Source: Gammaproteobacteria bacterium
GTDB lineage: Bacteria > Pseudomonadota > Gammaproteobacteria > Xanthomonadales > SZUA-36
Direction: 5' to 3'
Assembly (NCBI GenBank): GCA_021772915.1
Contig: JAJFLB010000012.1
Location: 1-64,000 of the forward strand
Length of the DNA stretch: 64,000 nt
Positions within the stretch are counted from its first letter, which is position 1; the number at the start of each line of letters is the position of its first letter. The notes beneath the pieces were generated by a model. That model saw only the letters and a program-made list of their open reading frames with translations, did no database searches and was not told the origin of the DNA. Position numbers and translations under genes: made by a program. Shown one piece after another: positions 1 to 8,169 of the stretch.

Positions 1-50
1 CCACCACGCTATTGTTGGCATGTAGGTCAATTCCGCAATAAAGTGTCATG
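1..50 (-). CDS. IS110-family transposase, N-terminal fragment cut by window edge
   Basis: Reading leftward from an ATG at 48-50, the first 16 codons give MTLYCGIDLHANNSVV. This is the typical start of IS110-family (DEDD) transposases, where the Asp of GIDLH is the first catalytic acidic residue of the RuvC-like domain. The rest of the gene lies outside the window, so the copy may be intact or broken. IS110 elements use a serine/DEDD transposase guided by a structured RNA made from a non-coding end of the element. The short match is highly characteristic, but only about 16 residues can be seen. Confidence 0.75.
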
Positions 51-131
51 GTCGTCTCCTAATTTTGTGTGGTTCGTTTTGGTTTGCACTTCAACGAGTA
101 CCACATGAGTTAGGAGGCGGCTAGAGGATTA
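51..131 (-). mobile_element. Non-coding end of IS110 element upstream of the transposase start
   Basis: This roughly 80-base stretch separates the transposase start from the inverted repeat at 132-205 and has no open frame. In IS110-group elements the non-coding segment upstream of the transposase carries the bridge RNA, in IS1111-group elements the downstream one does. The placement is therefore suitable, but I could not fold the sequence or define the element boundary. Inference only. Confidence 0.35.
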
Positions 132-205
132 TCAGAGTCAAATGCCAGAGTAATCTTGCATATTACCGCTGTAAAGTCACAACAAACTCTGGCACTTGAC
201 TCTGA
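132..205. repeat. 19-bp inverted repeat, REP-like
   Basis: The left arm tcagagtcaaatgccagag (132-150) and right arm ctctggcacttgactctga (187-205) are inverted copies with a single mismatch, separated by 36 bases. The right arm runs into cccc, giving the outward GGGGTCAGAG motif that also occurs three times at 60863-61385. This is the pattern of a dispersed palindromic element rather than a gene part. Confidence 0.7.
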
Positions 206-255
206 CCCCGTCTATCCTCCACCCCGTCTGTCCCTCAGAGGCATTCCCCATTTCC

Positions 256-918
256 ATGCAGATACCGACCCATATCGCAGTTAAGGAGTTTCTGGTCGAC
301 TCCCCCGAGAAAAACCCGAAGGGGTTATTCCTGCTGGCCCATGGCGCCGGCAGGGGAGCGGCAAACCCTTTTTTGGAAACGGTTGCTCAGGGTGCGGTAA
401 ATTCTGGCGTGCGGGTGGTGAGATTTAACTTTCCTTATATGGAGGGAATGTTGCAATCCGGCAAAAGGAAATTGCCAAATAGCGGCGAGGTTCTGCGGAA
501 ATGCTTCAGCGATGTGATTTCGCACTGCATTGAAAGTGAAAAAGTGCCGGCGAAATATATTATCGTTGGCGGTAAGTCCATGGGGGCAAGGGCGGCATCC
601 ATGATTGCCGATCAACATCAGGTTGGCGGCGTTGTCTGTCTGAGTTATCCCTTCCACCCCCCCAGAAAACCGGAGCCACTTCGTATCACGCACTTACAAA
701 CCATCCAGACACCCACATTGATATGCCAGGGAGAAAGAGACCCCAACGGCAGGCGCGAGGAGGTTCAAAGGTATTCGCTTTCAAAATCAATTAGGTTTCA
801 CTGGCTTGCCGATGGCGATAATAATTTCAAACCGCGTAAGTCCTCCGGCCGAAGCCAGCAGGAGAACATGGCTGATGCGATGGAAGTGATCAACAGGTTC
901 ATCGATAATCTTCTGTGA
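256..918 (+). CDS. Alpha/beta hydrolase of the Tex30/KANSL3-like (dienelactone hydrolase-related) family
   Basis: Small cytoplasmic alpha/beta hydrolase, 220 residues, no signal peptide. The oxyanion-region motif LLAHGAG lies near residues 27-32. The nucleophile elbow GGKSMGARAAS carries Ser108, and the acidic residue is probably Asp162 in QGERDPNG. In relatives the last triad residue usually sits in a GDHDFKPRK-type motif. Here it reads GDNNFKPRK, so the expected His is Asn189, and catalytic activity is uncertain. I chose ATG 256 because an upstream TTG (196) lies inside the inverted repeat, and AGAGG precedes 256. No operon partner. The substrate cannot be deduced. Confidence 0.75.
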   Translation: MQIPTHIAVKEFLVDSPEKNPKGLFLLAHGAGRGAANPFLETVAQGAVNSGVRVVRFNFPYMEGMLQSGKRKLPNSGEVLRKCFSDVISHCIESEKVPAKYIIVGGKSMGARAASMIADQHQVGGVVCLSYPFHPPRKPEPLRITHLQTIQTPTLICQGERDPNGRREEVQRYSLSKSIRFHWLADGDNNFKPRKSSGRSQQENMADAMEVINRFIDNLL

Positions 919-1049
919 CCCAGCGTCAGTAGTATTTCCCACCTTATCACTCAGCCACATGATCAAGGGCCGCAGCCACCGGCAAGTGAAAAGAACGAAA
1001 GATACATCACTTTATTCATGTCCACTCCTATGTGACAGGCGACTTTGAT

Positions 1050-1079
1050 TTTACAATGTACTATCACGCCTGTTAGTAT
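1050..1079 (+). promoter_or_regulatory. Candidate sigma-70 promoter of the TonB-dependent receptor gene
   Basis: TTTACA at 1050-1055 and TAGTAT at 1074-1079 are separated by 18 bases. Transcription would begin near 1086, about 47 bases before the chosen ATG. No operator-like repeat was recognised beside it. Based on motif matching only. Confidence 0.4.
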
Positions 1080-1132
1080 TACCATCGCAATTGACTCGAT
1101 CTATTGATGTTGAATCTCCCGTGGGGAATATT

Positions 1133-3646
1133 ATGAGTAATGAGTTCAATACATCCGCGTTGCTTCCCAACCGTAAAGCAATCGCAGTAGCCATCTCAAC
1201 AGCAATCGCCGGTACAGGCTCAGCACAGGCCCAGGACCAGTCCCAGAACATGCTCGAAGAGATCATTGTCACTGCGACGAAACGCGCAGAGTCACTGCAG
1301 GATATCCCCATGTCTGTAACCGCCTTCACTGACGAAAGGATCGTCCTTGAAGGGTTCAAGCAAATCGACGACTATGCCGGCCAAATTCCAGGCTTGACGG
1401 TTAACCGGCGGGAACCTGGTGGCGCCAATGTCATTATGCGTGGCTGTGCTGTTAGCGCGGTAAATTTTGGTGGAACGGCTACCACTTCGATCTATCTGGA
1501 CGAACAACCCATTACCACTGCCGGTTTCAATCCCGATCCGCGACTGATTGATGTTTCACGGGTAGAGGCGCTGAGTGGCCCTCAGGGTACATTATTCGGT
1601 GACGCCGCCCAATGTGGAACCCTGCGTATCATTACCAATAAGCCCGATACCAACAGTTTTAGCGGCTTTGTTGATCTCACCGGATCGAGTATCAAGGATG
1701 GTGACCAAGGCTATGACATCAATGGTATGGTAAATATCCCACTGGTGAAAGATAAACTGGCACTTCGCCTGGTTGGCTTTCATGTAGAAGAGGCAGGCTG
1801 GATAGACAACGTCTTCGCACCCGGTCTACCCGGTCCTTTCGGACCCACCTCCGGCGCACCCTACGATAATGCCGCGTTTGTGGGAGATGATGTCAATTCA
1901 TCTGATACCAGTGGTGGCCGTGTTGGCCTGCGCTGGACGCCGAACGAGAACTGGACCATCGACGCTACGGCCATCTACCAGAAAAAACATCTGGATGGAT
2001 TAAGCGATGTTGATTTGGCCGAAGAGGCTCATGCGGGTTTCACAATCGGCGAGCTGGAACAGGTACGCTATGGCGAAGACACGTTTGACGATGAGTGGTA
2101 TCAACTTGCCCTGACGGTGGAGGCAAAGCTTGGCTTTGCTGATGTTATGGTGACAGGTTCGTATTTGGAGCGTAAGACCCGTTATGAGGTAGATTCAACG
2201 GCCTATGCATTTCGTTATGGTCAGGATAACGGCTACTTGTACAGTTTTTATGATTTTGGTGAAAGAACCCACTTTTCCAGTGACGACGACAAATCAACGA
2301 CCGAGACCTTTGAAGCACGCCTATCTACACCGGGGGATTCGGATAGCCGCTGGGCAGGTATCGTCGGATTCTTCTATAATAAATCGGAAGATCATACGGT
2401 CTTCAGGGCCACCGGTGTTGGCCTGGGAGATGGTTGTACGACTTCATATGCCGCTGATTGTGCTGCCTATTCCAGCACACGTTCAAGCTATCTGCATTAC
2501 TACTATTATGGCACTTTCGGTGACGTATCTGACAACTGGTGGACCGGCGATTACATGACGGACACCAAGAACACGGCCGTGTTTGGTGAAATCAAGTTTG
2601 ATGTATCAGACAATTTCAGTATCACGGCCGGCGGTCGATGGTTCGAAGTTGAGCAAACGTTTTTTAACGCAAACGGACCTAACGTTAATATCTCCGAACC
2701 CCGTCCTGTCCCCACCTTGATCTGTGCTACACCGGAAGAAGAAGCAAATTGGCTTGACAATGGTGTTCCGGTACCGAGATTCGTGCACACCTGTTTCAAC
2801 AATACGACGGCAACAAGTAAGGAGTCAGATTTCGTTCCGAAAGTCAATGTCACTTATAACTTCAATGATGACAAGATGGTTTATGCCACTTACTCAGAAG
2901 GATTTCGCCGGGGCGGCGTCAACTCAAGTAAACAAGGTTCATTCGCAGCCGGTGGCCCTTTGCACGAATACAGCTCCGATTCCATCGAAAACTGGGAGGT
3001 TGGGTTCAAGACCACCTCTGAAGACGGCAGGTTCCGGCTCAACGCAACCTTCTATCATATGATCTGGGATGATATTCAGATCCAGGTGTTGGACCCTAGT
3101 GCCACGTTCTTTTCATTGGGTGTTATCAATTTGGCTGAAGCAAAAATCGATGGTGTGGAAGCCAGTCTCTCCTGGATACCGGCAGACCGCTGGAGTATTA
3201 GCGGAATGCTTGGCTACAATGATGCAAGACTGGCCGAGGCTGCCGTAGACACAAGCTTGGGTGTGGCCCTGCCCAAAGGTCAACGACTGCCCTTGATGGC
3301 CAAGTTGAAGACCAACCTGACGGTTGAATACGCCTTGCAGAGACAGATGTTTGGGGCGGAACCATTCTTCCTCGCCAATTGGGAGTATCGTGGGGATTCC
3401 CTGAATTCTCTGGCCGGATTGGGTGGGACTGCCAGCCTCAACGCAACGCGGACGCATCCTTCCCTTCATGCCGTGAACATAAGGACGGGTCTGAGATCTG
3501 GTGACTGGACCGCTACCTTCTTTATCGACAATTTGCTCAATGATTTTGGCTCGGGCTTGTTCAATGACCGCTGGATACAGGTGCGGTCATCAATAAACCG
3601 GCCACGCACATTCGGCATTAATTTCAGAAAGAGCTTTGGAGGTTAA
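1133..3646 (+). CDS. TonB-dependent outer-membrane receptor
   Basis: An 837-residue TonB-dependent receptor for active uptake of an unknown ligand across the outer membrane, powered by TonB-ExbB-ExbD. After a signal peptide ending near AQAQ (about residue 34) comes a TonB-box-like EEIIVTATKRAESLQDIP. The plug domain follows with RVEALSGPQGTLFGDAAQCG and IITNKP. The remainder shows alternating, aromatic-rich strands of a 22-stranded barrel and ends in FRKSFGG. The plug motif and length fit the large marine proteobacterial receptor family that includes many without siderophore specificity. ATG 1133 was preferred to the in-frame start at 1091 because GGGGA precedes it and the signal peptide then starts correctly. 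It stands alone, with a terminator after it. Confidence 0.9.
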   Translation: MSNEFNTSALLPNRKAIAVAISTAIAGTGSAQAQDQSQNMLEEIIVTATKRAESLQDIPMSVTAFTDERIVLEGFKQIDDYAGQIPGLTVNRREPGGANVIMRGCAVSAVNFGGTATTSIYLDEQPITTAGFNPDPRLIDVSRVEALSGPQGTLFGDAAQCGTLRIITNKPDTNSFSGFVDLTGSSIKDGDQGYDINGMVNIPLVKDKLALRLVGFHVEEAGWIDNVFAPGLPGPFGPTSGAPYDNAAFVGDDVNSSDTSGGRVGLRWTPNENWTIDATAIYQKKHLDGLSDVDLAEEAHAGFTIGELEQVRYGEDTFDDEWYQLALTVEAKLGFADVMVTGSYLERKTRYEVDSTAYAFRYGQDNGYLYSFYDFGERTHFSSDDDKSTTETFEARLSTPGDSDSRWAGIVGFFYNKSEDHTVFRATGVGLGDGCTTSYAADCAAYSSTRSSYLHYYYYGTFGDVSDNWWTGDYMTDTKNTAVFGEIKFDVSDNFSITAGGRWFEVEQTFFNANGPNVNISEPRPVPTLICATPEEEANWLDNGVPVPRFVHTCFNNTTATSKESDFVPKVNVTYNFNDDKMVYATYSEGFRRGGVNSSKQGSFAAGGPLHEYSSDSIENWEVGFKTTSEDGRFRLNATFYHMIWDDIQIQVLDPSATFFSLGVINLAEAKIDGVEASLSWIPADRWSISGMLGYNDARLAEAAVDTSLGVALPKGQRLPLMAKLKTNLTVEYALQRQMFGAEPFFLANWEYRGDSLNSLAGLGGTASLNATRTHPSLHAVNIRTGLRSGDWTATFFIDNLLNDFGSGLFNDRWIQVRSSINRPRTFGINFRKSFGG

Positions 3647-3684
3647 CTAGAAAACTCCAACGTTTTATCTACCTGAAGACAACA

Positions 3685-3720
3685 ACGGGACCTGTGAAGA
3701 TCAGGTCCCGTCGCTGCTTT
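3685..3720 (+). terminator. Rho-independent-like terminator after the TonB-dependent receptor
   Basis: A perfect 10-bp stem, acgggacctg (3685-3694) with caggtcccgt (3702-3711) and a 7-base loop, lies 39 bases after the stop. It is followed by a weakly T-rich tail ending in ttt. The stem is strong and the T tract poor. Confidence 0.65.
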
Positions 3721-3858
3721 AAGGGCAGCACACGTCCAATTACACTCACCGCATTCGCTTTGTTTCTACATCCCATCCTGAAAAGACTTGGTTTCCGCTA
3801 ACCAACTGGCATTCATGTTTAAATAGAAATAAATCATTCATTTAACCGAAAAAACAGT

Positions 3859-4725
3859 ATGCGCAATTTCATCATTTTTTTTGCCGAGAAGGAAGGCACA
3901 AGCCCAGTGATAAGGCTGCTCAATAACTTCGAGCAGATATCGATTGTGCATCAGGTGAATACCCAGGATTGGGAACCCTTTGACATCCAGAACCGGGGTG
4001 CCATGACACTAAGGAACCTCGGACGATGCCTCGACATGGTTTTGAACAAGGATTCGATTAATTTTGAACAACTGAACCAAATCTACACCAGATCAGCAAA
4101 AAAGCCGCTTGAGCAATTCAGCGGGAACGAGGTAACCGGACTCAAGATGCGATTTGCTACACGTGGCAAGAATTCCTTATTCTGGAACAGGTTGCCGAAT
4201 GATTTTTCCCATGACTCATTCAGACACATGATGTTCGATGTATTGAAGAGAAATGACGTGGTTGTTTTCCTCGCCCTGCGCCAGGACGTATTGAGGTGGG
4301 CGCTATCCAAATATCATGGAGACGGAACAGGCAAACCGGGTCATTTACAGTTCAAACTTGCAAGTGGCAAGATCAAAAGAGGCGCGATTGGGAAAATCCA
4401 TGTTGATAGCACGCGGCTTGAAGAAATAATTGCACAATGCAAAGAAGCACATACCCGCAAGCGTCGTTTAGTGGCAGATTTCAAGCTGGCAGGCATTCAA
4501 ACTCACTATCTGATTTACGAGGATTTTCTGACGGACAAGCAAAAATATTTGAGTCGAATACTGGACATTCTTGAACTCAATACCTCAACCCGGGAGATAG
4601 AAGCAGCATTGGAAAAGGGGGCATATTTTGAGAAAGTGCACTCAGATAACATCACTAGTTTTGTTGTTAACCATGCAGAGATTAAAGAGAAATTCGGTGA
4701 ATATCATTCAGGTTTAAGTAACTAA
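3859..4725 (+). CDS. Sulfotransferase-like P-loop protein
   Basis: Cytoplasmic protein of 288 residues with the layout of PAPS-dependent sulfotransferases. A short beta strand plus loop FFAEKEGTSPVIRLLNNF at residues 7-24 fits the 5-prime-phosphosulfate-binding loop. VVFLALRQDVLRWALSKYHG near residues 134-153 fits the 3-prime-phosphate-binding segment. IYEDFLTDKQKYLSRILDIL near 220-240 is the usual C-terminal helix region. The PSB loop has Glu-Gly-Thr-Ser in place of the common Arg-Ser-Gly-Ser/Thr, so assignment to a subgroup is unsure. No neighbouring biosynthetic genes indicate the acceptor. AT-richer than its neighbours, which might reflect transfer. Confidence 0.6.
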   Translation: MRNFIIFFAEKEGTSPVIRLLNNFEQISIVHQVNTQDWEPFDIQNRGAMTLRNLGRCLDMVLNKDSINFEQLNQIYTRSAKKPLEQFSGNEVTGLKMRFATRGKNSLFWNRLPNDFSHDSFRHMMFDVLKRNDVVVFLALRQDVLRWALSKYHGDGTGKPGHLQFKLASGKIKRGAIGKIHVDSTRLEEIIAQCKEAHTRKRRLVADFKLAGIQTHYLIYEDFLTDKQKYLSRILDILELNTSTREIEAALEKGAYFEKVHSDNITSFVVNHAEIKEKFGEYHSGLSN

Positions 4726-4743
4726 CCCGCATATTTCACCAGT

Positions 4744-4770
4744 ATGGCCCAGGCCAGCCTCTCGACCGGT
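4744..4770. repeat. Dispersed 27-bp repeat, copy 1
   Basis: The 27 bases from atggcccaggcc to ctcgaccggt are identical to 61023-61049, about 56 kb away, and the flanks stay similar (cccgtcctcacc against accgctctcacc). Both copies lie in intergenic DNA next to palindromic repeats, so this is a piece of a dispersed element. Confidence 0.75.
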
Positions 4771-4801
4771 TCCCGTCCTCACCTCCTCCCGGATAATGGT
4801 T

Positions 4802-4878
4802 GTAGGACCGACGAATTCATTCGTCGGGAACCGCCAAAAGTTTGAACAATTCCCGACCAGCATGCTGGTCGGTCCTAC
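4802..4878. repeat. Composite palindromic intergenic element
   Basis: Outer arms gtaggaccgac (4802-4812) and gtcggtcctac (4868-4878) are perfect 11-bp inverted copies. Inside are a hairpin cgacgaat-tc-attcgtcg (4809-4826) and a perfect 20-bp palindrome ccgaccagcatgctggtcgg (4853-4872). The arrangement is that of a paired REP/BIME-type element. It lies between the convergent sulfotransferase and barrel genes, where it could also act as a bidirectional terminator. Confidence 0.75.
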
Positions 4879-4896
4879 AGGTCTAAGGAAGTGAAT

Positions 4897-6186
4897 TCAA
4901 AAGTACCAGGCCAGTTGAGCAAACAATCCCGGCCCGGTGGAAAAATAGCGCTCTTCCACGGACGATTCGATGCCGCCGTATTCAGATCCGTCCGGGCCGA
5001 CGGGGATATTCACCGCGGCCAGAATCTGAATATTCTGCTTCCAGTCATATTGGGCGGTCAGTTGGACGAGGGCGGAGGGGTCATCGAGATTGATGAAAAA
5101 AGTTGGCGTTAACATCAACAGGGGATTGATCTCGATAGTTGCTGATGCCGCCATGTAATTGCGTCCCAGGGTGAACGTTTCCCCGCGTGAAACTCTATTG
5201 AGTAACTCTGGATTTTGCGTCAGGCCGGCAACAGAGTAGTCGCTGTTTTTCTGCCCGAAACCGTTGTAGTAGTACTCCAGCAAGCCGCTGATGTTTTTTC
5301 CGCCCCAGATCCATGAGTAAGAAATGCTGGTGGTGAGTGAAAACCTGGAATCCTCCCCGGTGTCGGTCCAGGTAAGGTCCCCGCGCCCGACCGCGCCGCC
5401 AATATTAACACTGCTGCCGACACCCAGGACCCGGTCATCAAAATGTTCTGCCACCAGCAGGTCGTACTCGTTCATCCCGAGGAAGCCGTGGTATTTGAAC
5501 GCCAGCGATGAATAGGTGCGCTCCACCGTGCCGCGGCCCGGGTCGCGTCGTACCACGGCTACGGCTTGCAGGTCATTGCCGTTATTGAACAGGTACTGAC
5601 CGTAAAGCATGTCATCACCGCTCTTGTATTCCTTGTCCACGGCGGCAGGATCGAATGGATTGAAAATATCCATGGGCGTGAACACCATCCCGTTACCCCA
5701 GCTGACGGCCTGACGACCAAACCGCCACACCAAGTGTTCACCCGTGTAGGTGATCGTCAACCGGTCAAGCCGCTGGACCAGTGCTTGTGTTCCCGAGTCA
5801 TCAATCGTATGGGTTAGATTCCACCAGCGACGGTCGTCCGAGATAACCCGGGTTACTGGTAGTCCGTCGCCCGCGAAGTCGTTGGCCCCCAGGGTGTCGT
5901 CATCCATGGCGATAAGCTGGTAGTCGGCTTTGAAATCCCAACGATCCCTGTAGACGGAAAACTTCAGACGTACTTCCAGGTTGTTAGCCAGTGCGCTGTC
6001 GCCGAGTAGCGGGTTTAAGACGCTGTTTTTCGGATAGGTCGAGTGGTTGAACCGGTACTTTGCATGACCACCAAAATCCCAGTCAGTTTTCGGAGACACC
6101 GTGCCCTGGGATTGTGCCTCAAGATTTCCACATACAATACCGGTCAGACACGACCATAGAAATCCAGCCAGCAGGTGGACTTTCAT
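4897..6186 (-). CDS. Outer-membrane beta-barrel protein, last gene of an ABC-transporter operon
   Basis: A 429-residue exported protein. An N-terminal signal peptide (about residues 1-25, ending near LEAQS) is followed by alternating polar/aromatic strands throughout. The C-terminus is LFAQLAWYF, the terminal Phe being the usual signal for BAM-dependent barrel insertion. A conserved-looking stretch, FGRQAVSWGNGMVFTPMDIF, lies near residues 156-175. The start codon directly follows the stop of the ATPase gene (TGAATG), showing translational coupling. With the LolA-like protein, two permeases and an ATPase upstream, it is likely the outer-membrane end or client of that transporter. The cargo is unknown. 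Confidence 0.75.
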   Translation of the reverse strand: MKVHLLAGFLWSCLTGIVCGNLEAQSQGTVSPKTDWDFGGHAKYRFNHSTYPKNSVLNPLLGDSALANNLEVRLKFSVYRDRWDFKADYQLIAMDDDTLGANDFAGDGLPVTRVISDDRRWWNLTHTIDDSGTQALVQRLDRLTITYTGEHLVWRFGRQAVSWGNGMVFTPMDIFNPFDPAAVDKEYKSGDDMLYGQYLFNNGNDLQAVAVVRRDPGRGTVERTYSSLAFKYHGFLGMNEYDLLVAEHFDDRVLGVGSSVNIGGAVGRGDLTWTDTGEDSRFSLTTSISYSWIWGGKNISGLLEYYYNGFGQKNSDYSVAGLTQNPELLNRVSRGETFTLGRNYMAASATIEINPLLMLTPTFFINLDDPSALVQLTAQYDWKQNIQILAAVNIPVGPDGSEYGGIESSVEERYFSTGPGLFAQLAWYF

Positions 6187-6879
6187 TCAATCATTTGCCT
6201 GCAGTTCATCGGCGATGATTTTGCCATCGCGCATTCGGATCAGGCGCCTGGCATATCCCATGACCCGGGCATCGTGGGTGGCGATCAGGAAGGTTACGTT
6301 GTGGTATTCATTGAGTTCACGCAGCAGGTCCATCAGTTGCGTGGCGGTTTCCGAGTCCAGGTTAGCAGTGGGCTCATCCGCCAGGACCAACTTTGGTTGG
6401 CTGACAATGGCACGTGCAACCGCGACACGTTGTTGTTGCCCACCTGACAATTCGGCCGGGTACCGGTTCTCCATTCCTTCCAGGCCAACTTCTTTCAGTA
6501 TTGCGAGTGATTTACCGCGTCGTTGTTTTGCTGAAACGCCCTGTACCTGCATCACGAACTCGACATTTTCCCGTGCGGTCAACACCGGGATCAGATTGTA
6601 GGCCTGGAAGACAAATCCAATATGGTGGAGCCGCAAGTCGGCCATTGGTCCCTTGCCGAGTTGATCCACACGCTGGTCTCCGAAATGAATTTCGCCACTA
6701 TCCAGCTTGTCGAGACCACCGATTGCATTTAACAAGGTGGTTTTTCCGGAGCCGGACGGACCGGACAGACAGATTAGTGAGCCTGCTTCGATATCGAGTG
6801 AGACGTGGTCCAGGGCCTTGATGACGATATCGCCCTGTTGAAAGTACTTGCACAATTTGACACATCTAATGTCGGTCAT
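6187..6879 (-). CDS. ABC transporter ATP-binding subunit (LolD/MacB type)
   Basis: Cytoplasmic ATPase of 230 residues. It has Walker A GPSGSGKTT, a Q-loop in VFQAYNLIPVLTARENV, signature LSGGQQQRVAVARA, Walker B LVLADEPTANLDS and H-loop ATHD. This set is typical of the LolD/MacB/FtsE branch that drives mechanotransmission rather than classical transport. ATG 6879 is preferred to ATG 6900 because AGGA precedes it by seven bases. The two FtsX-like permeases just upstream are its expected membrane partners. Confidence 0.9.
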   Translation of the reverse strand: MTDIRCVKLCKYFQQGDIVIKALDHVSLDIEAGSLICLSGPSGSGKTTLLNAIGGLDKLDSGEIHFGDQRVDQLGKGPMADLRLHHIGFVFQAYNLIPVLTARENVEFVMQVQGVSAKQRRGKSLAILKEVGLEGMENRYPAELSGGQQQRVAVARAIVSQPKLVLADEPTANLDSETATQLMDLLRELNEYHNVTFLIATHDARVMGYARRLIRMRDGKIIADELQAND

Positions 6880-6918
6880 TTTGTTTCCTGACAATTCCAT
6901 TAATCACCATGCACCACA

Positions 6919-8169
6919 CTAAATCTTTGTAATTGCTTCCACCGGGCTGTAGCGGGATGCGCGCCAGGCCGGTAACAGACTCGTCAACAGGCCGAGAACG
7001 ATGACTACGACATTGGCTGTGGCGAGGTCTCCCAACTTCAGGGCAGGGTACAGGGTGCTCCCGGCGCCAAACATTTCCATGCCCTTCGCAACGGCAGACA
7101 GATCGATACCTCCCCGTAACGACAGGATGCTCCCAACGGCCAGAATATTGCCGATCAACAGACCCAGGGCCAGCAACAGCAACGACTCGAGCAGGACCAG
7201 GTAAAGGATTGAGGTCGGCCGCATGCCGAGCGCCTGCATCAGACCAATTTCACGAATACGTTCAAATATGGCCATCATGAGGGTATTGATCAGACCGAAA
7301 CTAAGGGCGACAAAAATCACGATGATCCAGACCAGTACAAACCCGTCCATCATGACCATCATCGAGTACAGGTAGCCTTCCAGTTCCATCCAGGGCAGAA
7401 CTTCTGAGCCTGGCGGTCTTGCTTGACGGATGCTTGCCAGGAGCTCATCGACCGCTCGGTAATCGTGTCCGGTAATTGCTATTTCAGACACCTGGCTTCC
7501 CATTTTCAACAGCGACTGAATATTGGAACGCCCACCGTATACAAACCTCTCTTCCTGTCCTTCGAGAGTGGCCTTGTACACACCCACGATACGAAACCCA
7601 CGGTCAGCGACGTTATTGTTCGGGTCCTGGCTCATCACAACCACGCGTTTTCCCAACCTGGTCTCCAGTCGTTCCAACAGCTTCCGTCCAATCACCAGGC
7701 CCTTGTCTGTTGGACCATCAAGAAATCTCCCTGCAACCATATTGGTCAGGTCAAAACCGACCGCGATTTCACCCGCCGGATCGACACCCAACAGCGTAAC
7801 GCCCCGACTGTCCTTTTCACTGGAAATCATCGCGGGAACGCGCACCCGGCTGGTCCAGCCCGCAACAACTGTGTTGCCAAGGGCCGACAACAGTTCGTGG
7901 CCGGGTGCCTGCAGACTATTTTGGATGCTTGGGTCATCGCGAAAATCCGCGTGGTGAATCTGGACATATCCCGGCAGGGATTCAATACCGTCACTGATCA
8001 TCTCGTCCACCATGCCACGCATTAACGCCGTCATGAAAATCATTGCCCAGACACCAATGGCGATGGCCAGCAACATGATCAGCGTACGCCGATGATTACG
8101 CCACAGATTACGCCAGGCGAGTCGCATCATCGCTGGTACAGGCAGTGCAGCATGCAGCCTTGAACTCAT
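6919..8169 (-). CDS. FtsX-family ABC permease (LolC/E-like), second of a pair
   Basis: Inner-membrane permease of 416 residues with the four-helix FtsX/MacB/LolC design. One helix lies at about residues 30-52 (LIMLLAIAIGVWAMIFMTAL). It is followed by a large periplasmic domain (about 55-270) and three C-terminal helices, including LVWIIVIFVALSFGLINTLM and LYLVLLESLLLLALGLLIG. The motif FERIREIGLMQALGMRP between helices is the ATPase-coupling segment. Its start overlaps the upstream permease stop by four bases (ATGA). The two permeases probably form a heterodimer with the 6187-6879 ATPase. Confidence 0.88.
   Translation of the reverse strand: MSSRLHAALPVPAMMRLAWRNLWRNHRRTLIMLLAIAIGVWAMIFMTALMRGMVDEMISDGIESLPGYVQIHHADFRDDPSIQNSLQAPGHELLSALGNTVVAGWTSRVRVPAMISSEKDSRGVTLLGVDPAGEIAVGFDLTNMVAGRFLDGPTDKGLVIGRKLLERLETRLGKRVVVMSQDPNNNVADRGFRIVGVYKATLEGQEERFVYGGRSNIQSLLKMGSQVSEIAITGHDYRAVDELLASIRQARPPGSEVLPWMELEGYLYSMMVMMDGFVLVWIIVIFVALSFGLINTLMMAIFERIREIGLMQALGMRPTSILYLVLLESLLLLALGLLIGNILAVGSILSLRGGIDLSAVAKGMEMFGAGSTLYPALKLGDLATANVVVIVLGLLTSLLPAWRASRYSPVEAITKI

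Noticed and set aside
196-255. TTG start adding 20 residues to the alpha/beta hydrolase
   Set aside because: The codon lies within the right arm of the inverted repeat and the added residues match no family part.
5324-5817. Several frames opposite the outer-membrane barrel
   Set aside because: Antisense shadows of a well supported gene with no family match.
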